From Candidatus Latescibacterota bacterium (GTDB lineage Bacteria; JAAXHH01): a DNA stretch of 64,000 nucleotides. The position numbers and the translations under genes are program-made. Position 1 is the first letter of the stretch, and each line of letters begins with the position of its first letter. Below, piece by piece: positions 39,601 through 49,694 of the stretch. The notes below the pieces were generated by a model that searched no databases, was not told where the DNA came from, and was given only the letters and a program-made list of their open reading frames with translations. The stretch covers positions 580,405 to 644,404 of the forward strand of contig JAJEEG010000006.1 in assembly GCA_022821085.1 (NCBI GenBank), read 5' to 3'.

Positions 39601-40734
39601 GGCGACGTTCGTGGCCACGACGATGCGCCGGTTGTTCCCCGGCCGGAAGACCCGCTGCTGGTCCGCGTTGGTCAGCCGGCCGAAGAGCGGAAGCACGTCG
39701 GTGTGGCGGTAGGACCGGCCTTCCAGTCTCCTGCGCGTCTCGTGAATGTCCTTCTCCGTGGGGAGAAACACCAGGATGTCGCCCCGGCCGGGTTCTTCCA
39801 TGATCCTTTCGACCGCGTCCACCGCCCCGTCGACATAGGTATATACTTCGGCTTCACCCCGGATATCCTCGACGGGAAGGTGGCGGATCTCCACCGGGTG
39901 CAGGCGTCCGGAAACTTCGACGACCGGCGCCTGGCCGAAGGCGTTCGAGAATGCGGCGGCGTCGATCGTCGCCGAGGTGACCACGATCTTGAGATCCTTC
40001 CTGCGCCGGATCAGCAGACGCAGGTAACCGAGCAGGAAGTCGATGTTCAGGCTGCGTTCGTGGGCCTCGTCGATGATGACCGTATCGTATTCAAGCAGGT
40101 CCGGGTCGTGCTGAATCTCGGCGAGCAGCATGCCGTCGGTCATCATCTTGATGCGGGTCTCGGCCACGGTCTCGTCCGTGAACCGGATCTTGCATCCGAC
40201 TTCTCGTCCCCAGGTCGCGCCGAGCTCCTCGGCGATGCGGCGCGAGACCGACAGCGCCGCGACGCGGCGGGGCTGCGTGCACGCGATGCGGCCGTATACG
40301 CCCCGGCCGGCTTCGAGACAGATCCGCGGCAGTTGCGTCGTCTTGCCCGAACCCGTCTCCCCCGTCACGATGACCACCGGGTGGCCGCGTAGGGTTTCGA
40401 GGATTTCATCTTTCCGGGTTGAAATGGGCAACTGGCGGTCGATGTCGACAGCGGGGTCCGCGCGGAGGCGCGCCTCCACGAGGCCGGCCGAAGCGGCCGC
40501 CTGCTCTTTCAGTTTACGAAGTCGACCGTGGTCCTCGCCCCCGCTCCCTTTCCCACCGGCGCCGCGCGCACCGCTCCCACTCCCGTTCCTGCTTCCGCCG
40601 CGCGCACCGTTCCCGCCGCGCGCACCGCGCGACCTTTTCAGTCCACGCTGGATGTCCCGCCGGTCCTTGAGCGTGCAGCGGGGGAGCAGGTCCCGGATCT
40701 CGGCCGCCAGCCTATGGTACGTGGAGGCATCCAC
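36619..40734 (-). CDS. hrpA: ATP-dependent RNA helicase, HrpA-type (DEAH)
   Basis: [83 protein letters not shown] start. Confidence 0.96.
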   Translation of the reverse strand: MDASTYHRLAAEIRDLLPRCTLKDRRDIQRGLKRSRGARGGNGARGGSRNGSGSGARGAGGKGSGGEDHGRLRKLKEQAAASAGLVEARLRADPAVDIDRQLPISTRKDEILETLRGHPVVIVTGETGSGKTTQLPRICLEAGRGVYGRIACTQPRRVAALSVSRRIAEELGATWGREVGCKIRFTDETVAETRIKMMTDGMLLAEIQHDPDLLEYDTVIIDEAHERSLNIDFLLGYLRLLIRRRKDLKIVVTSATIDAAAFSNAFGQAPVVEVSGRLHPVEIRHLPVEDIRGEAEVYTYVDGAVDAVERIMEEPGRGDILVFLPTEKDIHETRRRLEGRSYRHTDVLPLFGRLTNADQQRVFRPGNNRRIVVATNVAETSLTIPRIKYVVDTGLARISRYAARTRTQRLPIEPISRSSALQRAGRCGRVSGGVCLRLYSEADLAGRPEFTTPELQRANLAEVILRMLALKLGDVHAFPFLDPPTPQAIRDGFQLLAELGAIDRERRLTGRGRDMARLPVSPTVSRMLLQARQEGVLQEVLVIASAISIQDPRVRPLDQQEQADAEHRKFRNRTSDFLTLLNIWEAFHGTFEHLQTQSAMRRFCRQHYLSYNRMREWRDIYVQLRRALRESGGFRGRPGSAGRTGSAHYDAIHRSILSGLLSQVAEHREGNLYTGTRNRTAMIFPGSGLFRRKPVDRHPEKKPARRGDGKPGQEGSDAPRDGSGAAPWIVAAEMVETNRLYARTVARIQPGWAAELGRHLCRASFSDQGWDRSAERVKATETLHLYGMMVARRTVDYKKIDPDDATRIFIREALVGDDLQAPHDFLEHNRGIRRDAEIWLLQHRNAYRVDLDETAFRFYEERISGVSSIHDLNRLMKSAVADNASFLHMEIGDLTGTAEEEGGPDRPIGPGEPGRPEGFPELFNLEGDLLPLQYACRPGREEDGVTLSLPVDRVHLLDPETLEWLVPGLLREKIEALLRGLPGRKRKPLVPIPETARTIAEDLDPSASSLTNALAAYIARRHGVEIDPADWSPDSVPDHLNMRVLVTAEDGSTVLSTRDPDRLHAEVVGRAAAVESEGWRKAAECWEKYDLRDWSVGDLPERVEIGVSGTVPQYAYPGLQADDDLVDLRLFRDRHEALRESRKGLVRLLERRMGEEMAWLRRDLAFLRDLPGLADHAGGPEALLDSAYDHLLAALFTREPLYPLTARRFEEDVETAQGLLRKLPQWFRQQMEALERIVGVKPGKPDAYPGMEDDLDRLFPPDFLRNTPAVELPNLVRYLKAVEIRSRRAREDRSKDLKKAERIKPFDDALKSLKTRDDVDPALMDEFRWMLEEYRVSVFAQELGTGRTVSPIRLQDLLSRIDAGFRGPEAS

Positions 40735-41933
40735 TACATCAGCAGGCCCGCCACGGTGGCGGTCATGTTGGCGGCCAGGGCGCCGCCGATCATGGACCGG
40801 ATACCGAACCGGGCGATGTCCTTGCGCCGTTCAGGAACCAGTCCGCCGATCCCTCCGATCATGATCGCGATGGTCCCGAAGTTGGCGAAGCTGCACAGCG
40901 CGTACGTGGCGATGGCGAACGACCGTTCCGACAGTTGCGCCTGCATGGCGCTGAGGTCCTGGTAGGCGAGGAATTCGTTCAGGATGGTTTTCTTGCCGAT
41001 CAACATCCCCACGGCCTGGGCGTCTTCCCATGCCACGCCCATGAACAGGGCCAGCGGCGCGCAGAGCCATCCGAGCATACGTTCTAGGGAAAGCGGTTCG
41101 CCACCCACGTAAGGGGCGAGCCCCACCGCCCAGTTGAACAGGCTGACGAAGGCGATGGCTATGATGAGCATGGCCGCCACGTTCAGCGCCAGTCTCAACC
41201 CGTCCGAAGCGCCGCTGCAGGCCGCATCGATGAAGTTGACCCCCGGTTTCGGGACGTCTACGGTCACGACACCCAGGGTACGGGAGGTTTCGGTCTCGGG
41301 GGTCATGATCTTGGCTACGACCAGCGCCGCGGGCGCCGACATGAGCGAGGCGGCCAGGAGATGGCCGGCGTCGGCCCCCAGGGCGACGTAGGCGGCCAGC
41401 ACGGAACCCGCCACCGTCGCCATGCCGGAGGTCATCACGGCCATGATTTCGGACCGGGTCATAGTCTTCAGGTAGGGCAGGATGACGAGCGGCGCGGTGG
41501 ATGCGCCGAGATAGACGTTCGCCGCCGCGGCCATGGATTCCGATCCTGAAGCGCCCATGACGCGAACCATGACCCGGGCCATCTGCCGGACGATCCATTG
41601 GATGCAGCCCAGGTAGAACAGGATCGAGGTAATGGAGGACACGAAGATGATCATCGGGAGCACGGAAAAACCGAACAGCGCGGTTTCCACCAGGTCGCCG
41701 AAGACGAACCGCGCTCCCTCGTTGGAGAAGGCGATCACCTTGTTGACGGCCAGCCGGGCCACGTCGAACACCACCTGGCCGGGCGCCGTGTGCAGCAGCA
41801 GCAGGGCCAGCAGTCCCTGCAGGGCCAGGCCACTGCCGATGAGCCGCCAGTTCAGCCGCCTGCGGTTTTCCGACAGCAACCAGGCGATGGCCAGGAGAAC
41901 GACAAGGCCGAAGAGGCCGAAGACACGTTCCAT
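40734..41933 (-). CDS. NupC/CNT-family nucleoside transporter
   Basis: VLLAIAWLLSENRRRLNWRLIGSGLALQ; GASGSESMAAAANVYLGASTAPLVILPYLKTMTRSEIMAVMTSGMATVAGSVLAAYV; FANFGTIAIMIGGIGGL. Confidence 0.95.
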   Translation of the reverse strand: MERVFGLFGLVVLLAIAWLLSENRRRLNWRLIGSGLALQGLLALLLLHTAPGQVVFDVARLAVNKVIAFSNEGARFVFGDLVETALFGFSVLPMIIFVSSITSILFYLGCIQWIVRQMARVMVRVMGASGSESMAAAANVYLGASTAPLVILPYLKTMTRSEIMAVMTSGMATVAGSVLAAYVALGADAGHLLAASLMSAPAALVVAKIMTPETETSRTLGVVTVDVPKPGVNFIDAACSGASDGLRLALNVAAMLIIAIAFVSLFNWAVGLAPYVGGEPLSLERMLGWLCAPLALFMGVAWEDAQAVGMLIGKKTILNEFLAYQDLSAMQAQLSERSFAIATYALCSFANFGTIAIMIGGIGGLVPERRKDIARFGIRSMIGGALAANMTATVAGLLM

Positions 41934-41936
41934 GGG

Positions 41937-43463
41937 CTATCCTTGGCTTGCGGTTCCCGGCCACAGGGAGGCCAGGCCGACGTACAGGTAACCGGCGAAG
42001 AACAGGCACAGGAAGGGTATGGAAGCGTAAATGCCGTTGATGGCCGTGTAGTAGATCAGCAGGCCGAAATGCACGGCAAAAAGCAGTTCCAGCGCGGGAA
42101 GCCAGTTTCGGTTCCCTCGGTAGCGCAGACCGCGCCATGAGGCCGTCTGGTTCAATGCGGTCGCCTCGTTCTCGTGGCCCGCCTCGTTCCCGTGGCCCGC
42201 CTTCCCGAGGATGCCGTATTTGGGCGTCCGCTGGAAACCCGACTTGAGGTTCAGCAGCGCCTCCAGGACGGCCCGCGTGTTGTTGAGGCAGATGCCGATG
42301 CCGATGGACATGAGCACGGGGAGGTAAAAGGGGGACCATATCCACCGCGGGCGGTTTATTTCGTATTGCGCGAACAGATAGAAGAGCGATACGGAAACCG
42401 TGGCCGCGCAGAGAAAGGGCAGGTCGATCCAGAAGGAATTGATCCATCCGGCCTGCACCCGGATCACGATGGATGGAAAGATCAGGACCGAGAGCAGCAG
42501 CATGAGCAGGTAGGCCATGTTGTTCGTGAGGTGATAGGTCGCTTCCAGCTTGAAACGGAAGGGCAGCGCGCTGCGCCATACCGGGGGAAGCATTTTCTTC
42601 GCGGTCTGTATGGACCCCTTGGACCACCGGTGCTGCTGGGTCTTGAAGGCGTTCATTTCCACGGGGAGTTCGGATGGCGTGGCGACTTCCTCCAGGAATA
42701 CGAAGCGCTGGCCCCGGAGTTGCGCGCGGTAGCTCAGGTCGAGGTCCTCGGTCAGCGTGTCGTGCTGCCAGCCGCCGGCTGCCTCGATGCACTCCCGGCG
42801 CCAGATCCCCGCCGTCCCGTTGAAGTTGAAAAACCGCCCCGACCGGTTCCGGGCGCCGTGCTCCATGACGAAATGGCCGTCCAGCATGATCGCCTGAACC
42901 CGGGTCAGGATCGAGTAGCCCCGGTTGAGATAGGACCACCGGGTCTGTACCAGGCCCACCCGCTCGTCACGGAACCGGTGCATGGTGTTCCTGAGGAAAT
43001 CCGACGGCGGGATGAAGTCGGCGTCGAAAATCGCGATGTACGCGCCGCGTGCCACCTCGAGCCCCTCCTGCAACGCCCCCGCCTTGTATCCGGTGCGTTC
43101 CTTCCGGTGAAGGTAGTGGATATCGATACCGGCCGACCGGTGACGTTCGACGCAACGTGCCGCAAGTCCGCGGGTTTCGTCGGTCGAATCGTCCAGTACC
43201 TGTATTTCCAGCCGGTCGCGGGGATAGTCGATGCGGCAGACGGCGTCGATGAGCCTTTCGACCACGTACTGTTCGTTGTAGAGGGGCAGCTGAACGGTGA
43301 CCGCGGGCGCCGGATCTCCCAGGGCTTCCGGCTTTACACGCCTGGCCCGGTCCTTATATTTGTAGTACAGATACACCATCAGGTACCGGTGGATCCCGTA
43401 GACCGCGAGCAGGAACAGGACAAGGAAATAGAGAAGTATGAAGATCAGCGAGAGATAGCTCAT
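41937..43463 (-). CDS. Membrane glycosyltransferase family 2 (cellulose-synthase-like)
   Basis: VTVQLPLYNEQYVVERLIDAV; AIFDADFIP; EDLDLSYRAQLRGQ; QQHRWSKGSIQ. Confidence 0.93.
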   Translation of the reverse strand: MSYLSLIFILLYFLVLFLLAVYGIHRYLMVYLYYKYKDRARRVKPEALGDPAPAVTVQLPLYNEQYVVERLIDAVCRIDYPRDRLEIQVLDDSTDETRGLAARCVERHRSAGIDIHYLHRKERTGYKAGALQEGLEVARGAYIAIFDADFIPPSDFLRNTMHRFRDERVGLVQTRWSYLNRGYSILTRVQAIMLDGHFVMEHGARNRSGRFFNFNGTAGIWRRECIEAAGGWQHDTLTEDLDLSYRAQLRGQRFVFLEEVATPSELPVEMNAFKTQQHRWSKGSIQTAKKMLPPVWRSALPFRFKLEATYHLTNNMAYLLMLLLSVLIFPSIVIRVQAGWINSFWIDLPFLCAATVSVSLFYLFAQYEINRPRWIWSPFYLPVLMSIGIGICLNNTRAVLEALLNLKSGFQRTPKYGILGKAGHGNEAGHENEATALNQTASWRGLRYRGNRNWLPALELLFAVHFGLLIYYTAINGIYASIPFLCLFFAGYLYVGLASLWPGTASQG

Positions 43464-43465
43464 AC

Positions 43466-44908
43466 ATGTCCGTTTCTGCTTACAGCATCCCGGCCGGATT
43501 CACTGAACGGCTTGCCCCGATAGCCATTCCCGGTCTCCTGCTCGTGGCCGCTTGTGTTGTCATAGTGGCCATCGGCGACCTGCGGGCGGGACTGATCGGA
43601 CCAGGCGGACCAGGCGGACCAGGCGGACCAGGCGGACCAGGCGGACCGTACGACCCTGACGCGTTCCTGCCTGCCTTCCTGTCCTCGCGGGTGGCCCTGC
43701 CGGACGCCCTGCTGCTGTTCTGGATTCCCTTCGCCGCGGCATTCATTGCCTATACAGTCGCCGTCGTCCACCAGGTCCGGGCCGGCGCGGCGCCGGGCCG
43801 GAGTACGCTCTGGTTCATCCTGGCCGCGGCCATCCTTTGCCGCGTCATCCTGCAGTTCAGTCCCCCCACCCTGTCCGACGACATCTACCGGTACCTCTGG
43901 GACGCCAGGATGCAGTTCCAGGGTGTCAACCCCTACGTGCATGCCCCGGACAGCGAAGCGATCGCCCACCTGCGGGATGAATACCATGGAGGGATCAACA
44001 ACAAGGACGTCCCCACGGTCTATCCGCCCCTGATGCAGGCGGCCTTCATGGCCGCGGCGTATCTGTGGTACAGTCCCGCTTCGATGAAACTGCTTTTCAC
44101 CCTGTGCGACGTGGGCGTGATCATCCTCACGATCCTGATGCTCGGCCGCCGGAACCTTCCGCGGGAGCGCGTGCTCATCTACGCCTGGAATCCCCTCGTC
44201 CTGGTCGAAATCGCGGGTAGCGGCCACAACGACTCGCTGCCGGTCGTCCTCATGCTCGCCGCTTTGCTGGCCGTGGACGGCCTCCGTCCGGTCCGGGCGG
44301 TCGCCTGGCTGGCCCTTTCCATGCTCGCCAAGTGGTTCACCGCCATGCTTGTCCCGTCCTTCTTCCTGAAAATACGTCGCATCAGCCCGTTCTGGCTGAT
44401 TCCGGTCCTGCTGCTCGCCGGTTACCTGCCCTATCTCGGCGCCGGGCCGGACCTGTTCAGTGGACTCCTGGTCTACGGCGACAAATGGCGGTTCAACGAC
44501 AGTCTCTTCTCGATCTTCTTCTACCTGACGGATTCGCTGAACGCGTCCAAGATCATCGCGGGTTTGCTCTTCGCCGCCCTGGTCGCGTACTGCGCGGTCA
44601 GGGTAACGGATCCGTTCCGTTCGGCCTTCGTACTGCTCGGAGGCTATCTCCTGCTCACGCCCACGGTGCAGCCCTGGTACCTGGTCTGGATCATCCCCTT
44701 CCTCTGCCTGTACCCCAATCCGGCGTGGATCCTGCTGTCCGGCCTGGCCGCCCTTTCGTACCATGTCGTGATCGGGTTCGTCCTCACCGGGACCTGGGAA
44801 GAGGAAACATGGGTCCGCTATGTGCAGTACGTCCCCTTCTACGGCCTGTTGATCGCGCAGTCCCTGAAGGACGGATCGTGGCGCAACGCGCTGAAACCGG
44901 CTTCCTGA
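43466..44908 (+). CDS. Polytopic membrane glycosyltransferase (GT87/mannosyltransferase-like)
   Basis: Multiple TM; SDDIYRYLWDARMQFQGVNPYVHAPDS; YPPLMQAAF; YAWNPLVLVEIAGSGHNDSLPVVLML. Confidence 0.85.
   Translation: MSVSAYSIPAGFTERLAPIAIPGLLLVAACVVIVAIGDLRAGLIGPGGPGGPGGPGGPGGPYDPDAFLPAFLSSRVALPDALLLFWIPFAAAFIAYTVAVVHQVRAGAAPGRSTLWFILAAAILCRVILQFSPPTLSDDIYRYLWDARMQFQGVNPYVHAPDSEAIAHLRDEYHGGINNKDVPTVYPPLMQAAFMAAAYLWYSPASMKLLFTLCDVGVIILTILMLGRRNLPRERVLIYAWNPLVLVEIAGSGHNDSLPVVLMLAALLAVDGLRPVRAVAWLALSMLAKWFTAMLVPSFFLKIRRISPFWLIPVLLLAGYLPYLGAGPDLFSGLLVYGDKWRFNDSLFSIFFYLTDSLNASKIIAGLLFAALVAYCAVRVTDPFRSAFVLLGGYLLLTPTVQPWYLVWIIPFLCLYPNPAWILLSGLAALSYHVVIGFVLTGTWEEETWVRYVQYVPFYGLLIAQSLKDGSWRNALKPAS
43598..43648 (+). 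repeat. 9-bp tandem repeat (ggaccaggc) x5 plus partial
   Basis: Perfect repeats encoding GPGGPGGPGGPGGPGGP in a predicted loop after the first TM. Confidence 0.98.
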
Positions 44909-45130
44909 ATCACACGGGATTGCACGGCAGCACCGGAGGCATGGCAACCCTGCCGGCGCACCGGCGTAAAGTAACCGGCGCACGCGCCGTATGCAAGGGC
45001 TAAGGCGCCACGCGGCGCGGCGTCGACAGCCGAATTCAATTGACGTAATCCGGTCCCGAATGTACACTCCTCCGCCGTACTCGGCCTGTCGGCCACGTGG
45101 TATTCCTGGCCGCCGGCCCACGCGATTCCC

Positions 45131-45200
45131 AAGCATATCCAGGCATGACCACGCAAGTCCAGGCATGACCACGCATATCCAAGCATATCCAAGCATGACC
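45131..45200. repeat. Seven consecutive 10-bp imperfect repeats upstream of the SDR gene
   Basis: aagcatatcc/aggcatgacc/acgcaagtcc/aggcatgacc/acgcatatcc/aagcatatcc/aagcatgacc, followed by ggaggaatcaATG. Confidence 0.95.
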
Positions 45201-45210
45201 GGAGGAATCA

Positions 45211-45978
45211 ATGCCCGATACATCCCTGTTTTCCCTGGAAGGCAAAACCATGATCGTCACCGGTGCGAGCAAGGGCATCGGCAAGGCCGTTGCGCTGGGG
45301 GCCGCCCGCGCGGGCGCCGACCTCGCGATCGGCAGCCGCACCCGGGCCGACCTGGAGCCGGTGGCTTCCGAGATCCAGTCGATGGGCCGCGGCTGCGCCG
45401 TTCATACGGTGGACGTGGGCAAGGTGGACTCGATCCGCGCATTCGTGGACCAGGTGCTCGCGGACGCGGGCGACATCGACATCCTGGTCAACAACGCCGG
45501 ATGCAACCGGATCATGCCGGTACTCGAAGTCACCGAGGAAGTGTACGACGAGATCATCGACGTGAACCTGAAGAGCGTCTTCTTCCTCAGCCAGGCCCTC
45601 GCCGCGCACATGATCGAACGGGGCCGGGGCGGGCGCATCATCAACGTATCTTCCCAGGTGGGCGTCGTCGGCGGTCCGCTGCGGGCGGCCTACACGGCGG
45701 CCAAGGGCGGCGTATGCACGCTGACCAAGTCCATGGCCGCCGAATGGGCGGAGCACGGCATCACCGTAAACGCCGTGGCGCCGACCATGACGCGAACCCC
45801 CATGGTGGAGAAGGCGATGGAGAACCCGGGGTTCCGGGCCAATATCAAGAAGATCCTGCTGGGGCGGCTGGCCGAACCGGACGAGATCGCCAGTTCGATC
45901 ATCTACCTCGCGTCCGACGCGAGCGCCATGGTAACCGGACACACCATGCTCGTGGACGGCGGCTACACGGCCGTGTGA
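45211..45978 (+). CDS. SDR-family oxidoreductase (FabG-like)
   Basis: MIVTGASKGIGKAVALGAARAGA; NNAGCNRIMP; YTAAKGGVCTLTKSMAAEWAEHGITVNAVAP. Confidence 0.95.
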   Translation: MPDTSLFSLEGKTMIVTGASKGIGKAVALGAARAGADLAIGSRTRADLEPVASEIQSMGRGCAVHTVDVGKVDSIRAFVDQVLADAGDIDILVNNAGCNRIMPVLEVTEEVYDEIIDVNLKSVFFLSQALAAHMIERGRGGRIINVSSQVGVVGGPLRAAYTAAKGGVCTLTKSMAAEWAEHGITVNAVAPTMTRTPMVEKAMENPGFRANIKKILLGRLAEPDEIASSIIYLASDASAMVTGHTMLVDGGYTAV

Positions 45979-46060
45979 CGGCAGGCGGCATCACGTTCGC
46001 CGGGGGATGTACCGTCCAACGCGCTGCCGGGTAGGGCCTGTTCGTCCCCGATTCAACCGA

Positions 46061-47071
46061 TTACCGGGTATTGCGCAGGCGTCTGACCTGGGCCCGTGCC
46101 CGATTGTGCTCGCGGTTGGTAACGGAAAAGATGTGTCTGCCGTCTCCCCGGCCTACGAAGAAGAGATAGTCCACGTCCTTCGGATAGAGCGCGGCGTGAA
46201 TGGACGCCTCGCCGGGGCTGCAGATCGGTCCCGGCGGCAACCCGGCGTGGACGTACGTGTTGTAGGGCGACGGGTGGGAGAGGTGTTTCTCGTAGAGCCT
46301 CATGTTCGGCCTGCCGATCCCGTACTGGACCGTGGGATCCGCCTCCAGGCGCATGCCCCTTTGCAGCCTGTTGTGAAATACCCCCGAGATGATGTCCCTT
46401 TCGTCGTCCACCATCGCTTCCTGCTCGATGATGGAAGCTAGGGTAACGATCTCGTGTACGCTGTACCCCAGTGCTTCCGCCCTTTCCCGGTACTCGTCCG
46501 TAATGGTTACCAGGTGTCGCGACGTCATCTGCTTGAGGATGTCATCGACCGTCATGTCCGGGTACATGTTGTAGGTCGCCGGGTACAGGTATCCTTCCAG
46601 GGTCGGCGCCTCGATCCCCAGTGATTGCACTTTCTCCGGATCGGCGGACCGTTGTACGAACGCAGTGGTATCGATGCCTATCCTCGCCTGCAGGACCCGC
46701 GCTGTCTCGGGGATGGTCAGGCCCTCCGGGACGGTGACGCGATTGACCGCGATCCTGCCCTCGGTGAACATGCTCAGGATCTGGCCGGCGTCCATGTAGG
46801 ACTCGATTTCGTAACGTCCCGCGTTTATGCCGTGCCCCACCCCCCGGTACCGCGCCAGCAGTTCGAACAGGATCGCATGACGTACCACGCCCCGGTCTTC
46901 CAGGTCCCCGGCGACGTCGGACAGGGTCATGCCGGGTTCGACGGTGTACTGGATGACGGTGTCGCGCTCGACCGCGAGGTTGGAGAACTGGTAGGCCGCG
47001 ACCAGCACGACCGTTCCGGCCAGCACGACGAGGACGATGGCGGCGGCAAGCAGCTTTTTCATGGGCTTCAC
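46061..47071 (-). CDS. mltG: Endolytic transglycosylase MltG (YceG-like)
   Basis: Single N-terminal TM; VTVPEGLTIPETARVL; LEGYLYPATYNMYPD; TLASIIEQEAMVDDERDIISGVFHNRLQRGMRLEADPTVQYG. Confidence 0.95.
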   Translation of the reverse strand: MKPMKKLLAAAIVLVVLAGTVVLVAAYQFSNLAVERDTVIQYTVEPGMTLSDVAGDLEDRGVVRHAILFELLARYRGVGHGINAGRYEIESYMDAGQILSMFTEGRIAVNRVTVPEGLTIPETARVLQARIGIDTTAFVQRSADPEKVQSLGIEAPTLEGYLYPATYNMYPDMTVDDILKQMTSRHLVTITDEYRERAEALGYSVHEIVTLASIIEQEAMVDDERDIISGVFHNRLQRGMRLEADPTVQYGIGRPNMRLYEKHLSHPSPYNTYVHAGLPPGPICSPGEASIHAALYPKDVDYLFFVGRGDGRHIFSVTNREHNRARAQVRRLRNTR

Positions 47072-47706
47072 TCCGGTTCCTTTACCGTTCCCCTGCGGAA
47101 ATCCAGGTAGTTCTGCAGCAGCAACGTGGCGGCGATCCGGTCCAGGCCGCCCTTGCCTTCCCGGGTCGCTCCGCCCATTTCATGCATGGCCCGGCGGGCC
47201 GAAACGCTGGTCAACCGCTCGTCCCACGTACGTACATCGCAGGACACTTTTTTACGCAGCCGGTCCGCCAACTCCTCGACCTTCCCGGCCATTTCGCCCG
47301 CGGTCCCGTCCATGTTGACCGGCAGTCCCAGGATGATCTCCCGGACTCGCTGCTCCTCGACGATGTCCACGATGGATGCGAGGGTTTCGCCCGTGCCTGC
47401 CGTATGCATCGTCTCCAGCCCCTGGGCGATCAGGCCGGTCGGATCGCTCAGAGCGAGCCCGACGCGTCTTTCACCATAATCCACGGCGAGTACCCGCCCC
47501 GCCAGAGATTTCCCCGTTCCGGTTTCCGCGCCAGCGCCGGCGTGCCCGTGATCACCGGCCATGCCATCGGTCAACATGCCATCGGCCATCATGCCTTCAC
47601 CGGCCAGGCCATCGGCGCCATGCGCCCGGGATCCAGCGTGCCGTCCGCGCTTCGTCTTCTGAAGTCGCGGCGTCGCGGCGCTGTTGGGTCTGTTTTTTCT
47701 GGGCAT
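47068..47706 (-). CDS. ruvX: Holliday junction resolvase-like protein RuvX/YqgF with atypical N-terminal extension
   Basis: GRVLAVDYGERRVGLALSDPTGLIAQGL; EIILGLPVNMDGTAG; WDERLTSVSARRAM; overlaps mltG. Confidence 0.92.
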   Translation of the reverse strand: MPRKNRPNSAATPRLQKTKRGRHAGSRAHGADGLAGEGMMADGMLTDGMAGDHGHAGAGAETGTGKSLAGRVLAVDYGERRVGLALSDPTGLIAQGLETMHTAGTGETLASIVDIVEEQRVREIILGLPVNMDGTAGEMAGKVEELADRLRKKVSCDVRTWDERLTSVSARRAMHEMGGATREGKGGLDRIAATLLLQNYLDFRRGTVKEPE

Positions 47707-47715
47707 GTCGACCTC

Positions 47716-48603
47716 TCAGTGCCTGGCCGCCCGCTCACGCTCGATCATCGGTGGCAGCCCGGTTACGCTGATGCGCCAGAGCAGGCGGCTGTCACGGGGA
47801 CCGGCGGCCGGTTGCAGCACGGTGGCCTTGTGCAGGGTCGAAAAGGTGTCCCACGCTCCCGCGTCGCCCACCTTGAAGTCGTACTCGGTCACGTATTCCG
47901 GCTTGATGGCGTGGGCGGCCAGTTCATCCAGCAGGTCGAAGGCCTCGTCGTCCGGCATGCCGACGATGCCGAAGGAACTGCCGCAGACGCCGTAGAGCGC
48001 TTTGCGGCCGGTGACCGGGTGGCGCTTGACCAGGGGATGGTAGACGTCTTCGACCCGGTCCTTCTGGTCCAGCGTCAGTTTTTCCGCCGAGGTCGAGGAC
48101 TCCTCGTTCATGTCCGCCCGGTTGCCGTAGTGATGCAGGACGGACAAGTCGTCGATGGTGTCTTTCATCTTCACCGGCAGATCGTCGTAGGCGGTCATCT
48201 GGTCGGCGAAGTAGGTCGGACAGCCCCCCTCGGGCCACTGCCGGCCGTAAACGACCGTGGAACTGTTGGGCGGGTCCTGATAGGCCACGTCCGTGTGCCA
48301 GAAAGCAGCTCCTTCGTAAACGCCGATCGGCCGCCCGCCTTCGAAAACGTTGGAGAGATTGAGGATGGCCGGGTGGTTTTCGTGGCGCAGGTGATCCAGG
48401 AAATGCGGCTTCTGCGCGCCGAACTCCTTTGTGAAGGCGTCGTAGCGGTCGAAGGTCATTTCCTGGTCGGGGATCACGATCAGGCCATGTGCATGAAACA
48501 CCCTCAGGATTTCCCGCATGACGTCCGGTTCCAGCGGTTCCGAAAGATCGACGCCGGATATCTCCATGCCGAATCCGGGCAGGGGTCTCGTGGAAATCCG
48601 CAT
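47716..48603 (-). CDS. TauD/TfdA-family Fe(II)/2OG dioxygenase
   Basis: MRISTRPLPGFGMEISGVDLSEPL; HGLIVIPDQEMTFDRYDAFTKEFG; AFWHTDVAYQDPPNSSTVVYG; HYGNRADMNEE. Confidence 0.92.
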   Translation of the reverse strand: MRISTRPLPGFGMEISGVDLSEPLEPDVMREILRVFHAHGLIVIPDQEMTFDRYDAFTKEFGAQKPHFLDHLRHENHPAILNLSNVFEGGRPIGVYEGAAFWHTDVAYQDPPNSSTVVYGRQWPEGGCPTYFADQMTAYDDLPVKMKDTIDDLSVLHHYGNRADMNEESSTSAEKLTLDQKDRVEDVYHPLVKRHPVTGRKALYGVCGSSFGIVGMPDDEAFDLLDELAAHAIKPEYVTEYDFKVGDAGAWDTFSTLHKATVLQPAAGPRDSRLLWRISVTGLPPMIERERAARH

Positions 48604-48668
48604 GTCGGTCACCTCCCGTTCGCCGTGGCGCCGCGCCCGCGGCGTCGTCCCCGTGGCGCCATCTCCAA

Positions 48669-49688
48669 TCAGCCGTCCTGGGCCGGCGCGCCGTAGGGAC
48701 TGTCTCGAAACACGGCCTTCAGGTCCCGCGCCCATCCCGATTCGGGCAGAAAGCGCGCACAGTCGTTCCAACCCGATTCAAACGCCGCGCGGAACAGCGG
48801 TTCCGCCGATGACCGCGGCCACGCGCCGATCAGACGGAATAGCGCGGGTGAATAAGCGCCGGGCCCGTCCTTACCATCCTGCGCAGGCGGGCCGCCCTTT
48901 GCAGCCGACTCCGGCCGGATCATGACGTACACGGCCGCCGAGTAAAGCCGGTCGCCGTACCGCGCCAGCAGCTTGTCTACAGGGGTCTCGCCATCCGGTA
49001 CGGGTTCGTCCTCCGTCAGGAAAAGCAACTGCAACAGGGGCACCATGGCCTCGTCGGGCAGCTCCTCTGCCGGGCATTCCAGCAGGGAGACATAGGCCGT
49101 GTCCCGGGTGTATTCCGCGCCCAGGCTGCCCAGGTGGCCGTACCGATCGCCAACCGCCGGCGGCGTCCCGCAGGCGACGGGCGCCAGGATACGCTCCGGT
49201 GGGAGTACCGTTTCCCCGTCCGACGGGAAGACCTCCCGATAGGCCGCAAGGGTAAGCCGCTTGACCTCGTACGCGTACATATCGGGATGGACGTCCTGCA
49301 CACGGTCCGCGGCGAACAGCAGCCATCCAGGGGCGTGCAGGGCCTCGTCCCGGTAGAGCAAGACACGGATAGGCTCGGATGCCTCGTCGGCCAGGGCGCG
49401 CAACTCGGCGGAATCGAGAGGAAGGTTCCCGACGGTCCGGTGCGCCACGTCGAACAGTACCGCCACCTTCTTCAGATCATTCTCGTCTTCGAGCCTCAAC
49501 GACGATTTCAGGGTGTTTTCGGCGGCTTTGCCGAGCCTGCCCAGCGGTTCGACCACCGCCCAGGTGCCCTTTATTTCGGACTGTCCCCGGCCGATCCAGC
49601 CGCCCCTGTTGAACCAGTTCGCAATCGATCGGACGAGCAGGATCGCGACCACGACGAAGAGGGCGACAATGAGAAGGCGTTGGAACAT
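48669..49688 (-). CDS. Hypothetical protein with N-terminal TM
   Basis: 339 aa, MFQRLLIVALFVVVAILLVRSIANWF; no family recognised. Confidence 0.7.
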   Translation of the reverse strand: MFQRLLIVALFVVVAILLVRSIANWFNRGGWIGRGQSEIKGTWAVVEPLGRLGKAAENTLKSSLRLEDENDLKKVAVLFDVAHRTVGNLPLDSAELRALADEASEPIRVLLYRDEALHAPGWLLFAADRVQDVHPDMYAYEVKRLTLAAYREVFPSDGETVLPPERILAPVACGTPPAVGDRYGHLGSLGAEYTRDTAYVSLLECPAEELPDEAMVPLLQLLFLTEDEPVPDGETPVDKLLARYGDRLYSAAVYVMIRPESAAKGGPPAQDGKDGPGAYSPALFRLIGAWPRSSAEPLFRAAFESGWNDCARFLPESGWARDLKAVFRDSPYGAPAQDG

Positions 49689-49694
49689 GATGGG

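Noticed and set aside
37165-40392. 1075-aa plus-strand ORF antisense to hrpA
   Set aside because: The minus strand encodes a full HrpA with all helicase motifs. The antisense ORF has no recognisable domain and is a typical high-GC shadow frame.
43460-45223. 587-aa minus-strand ORF
   Set aside because: Antisense to the GT87-like gene and its downstream gap; translation is low complexity and Asp/Arg/Gln-rich.
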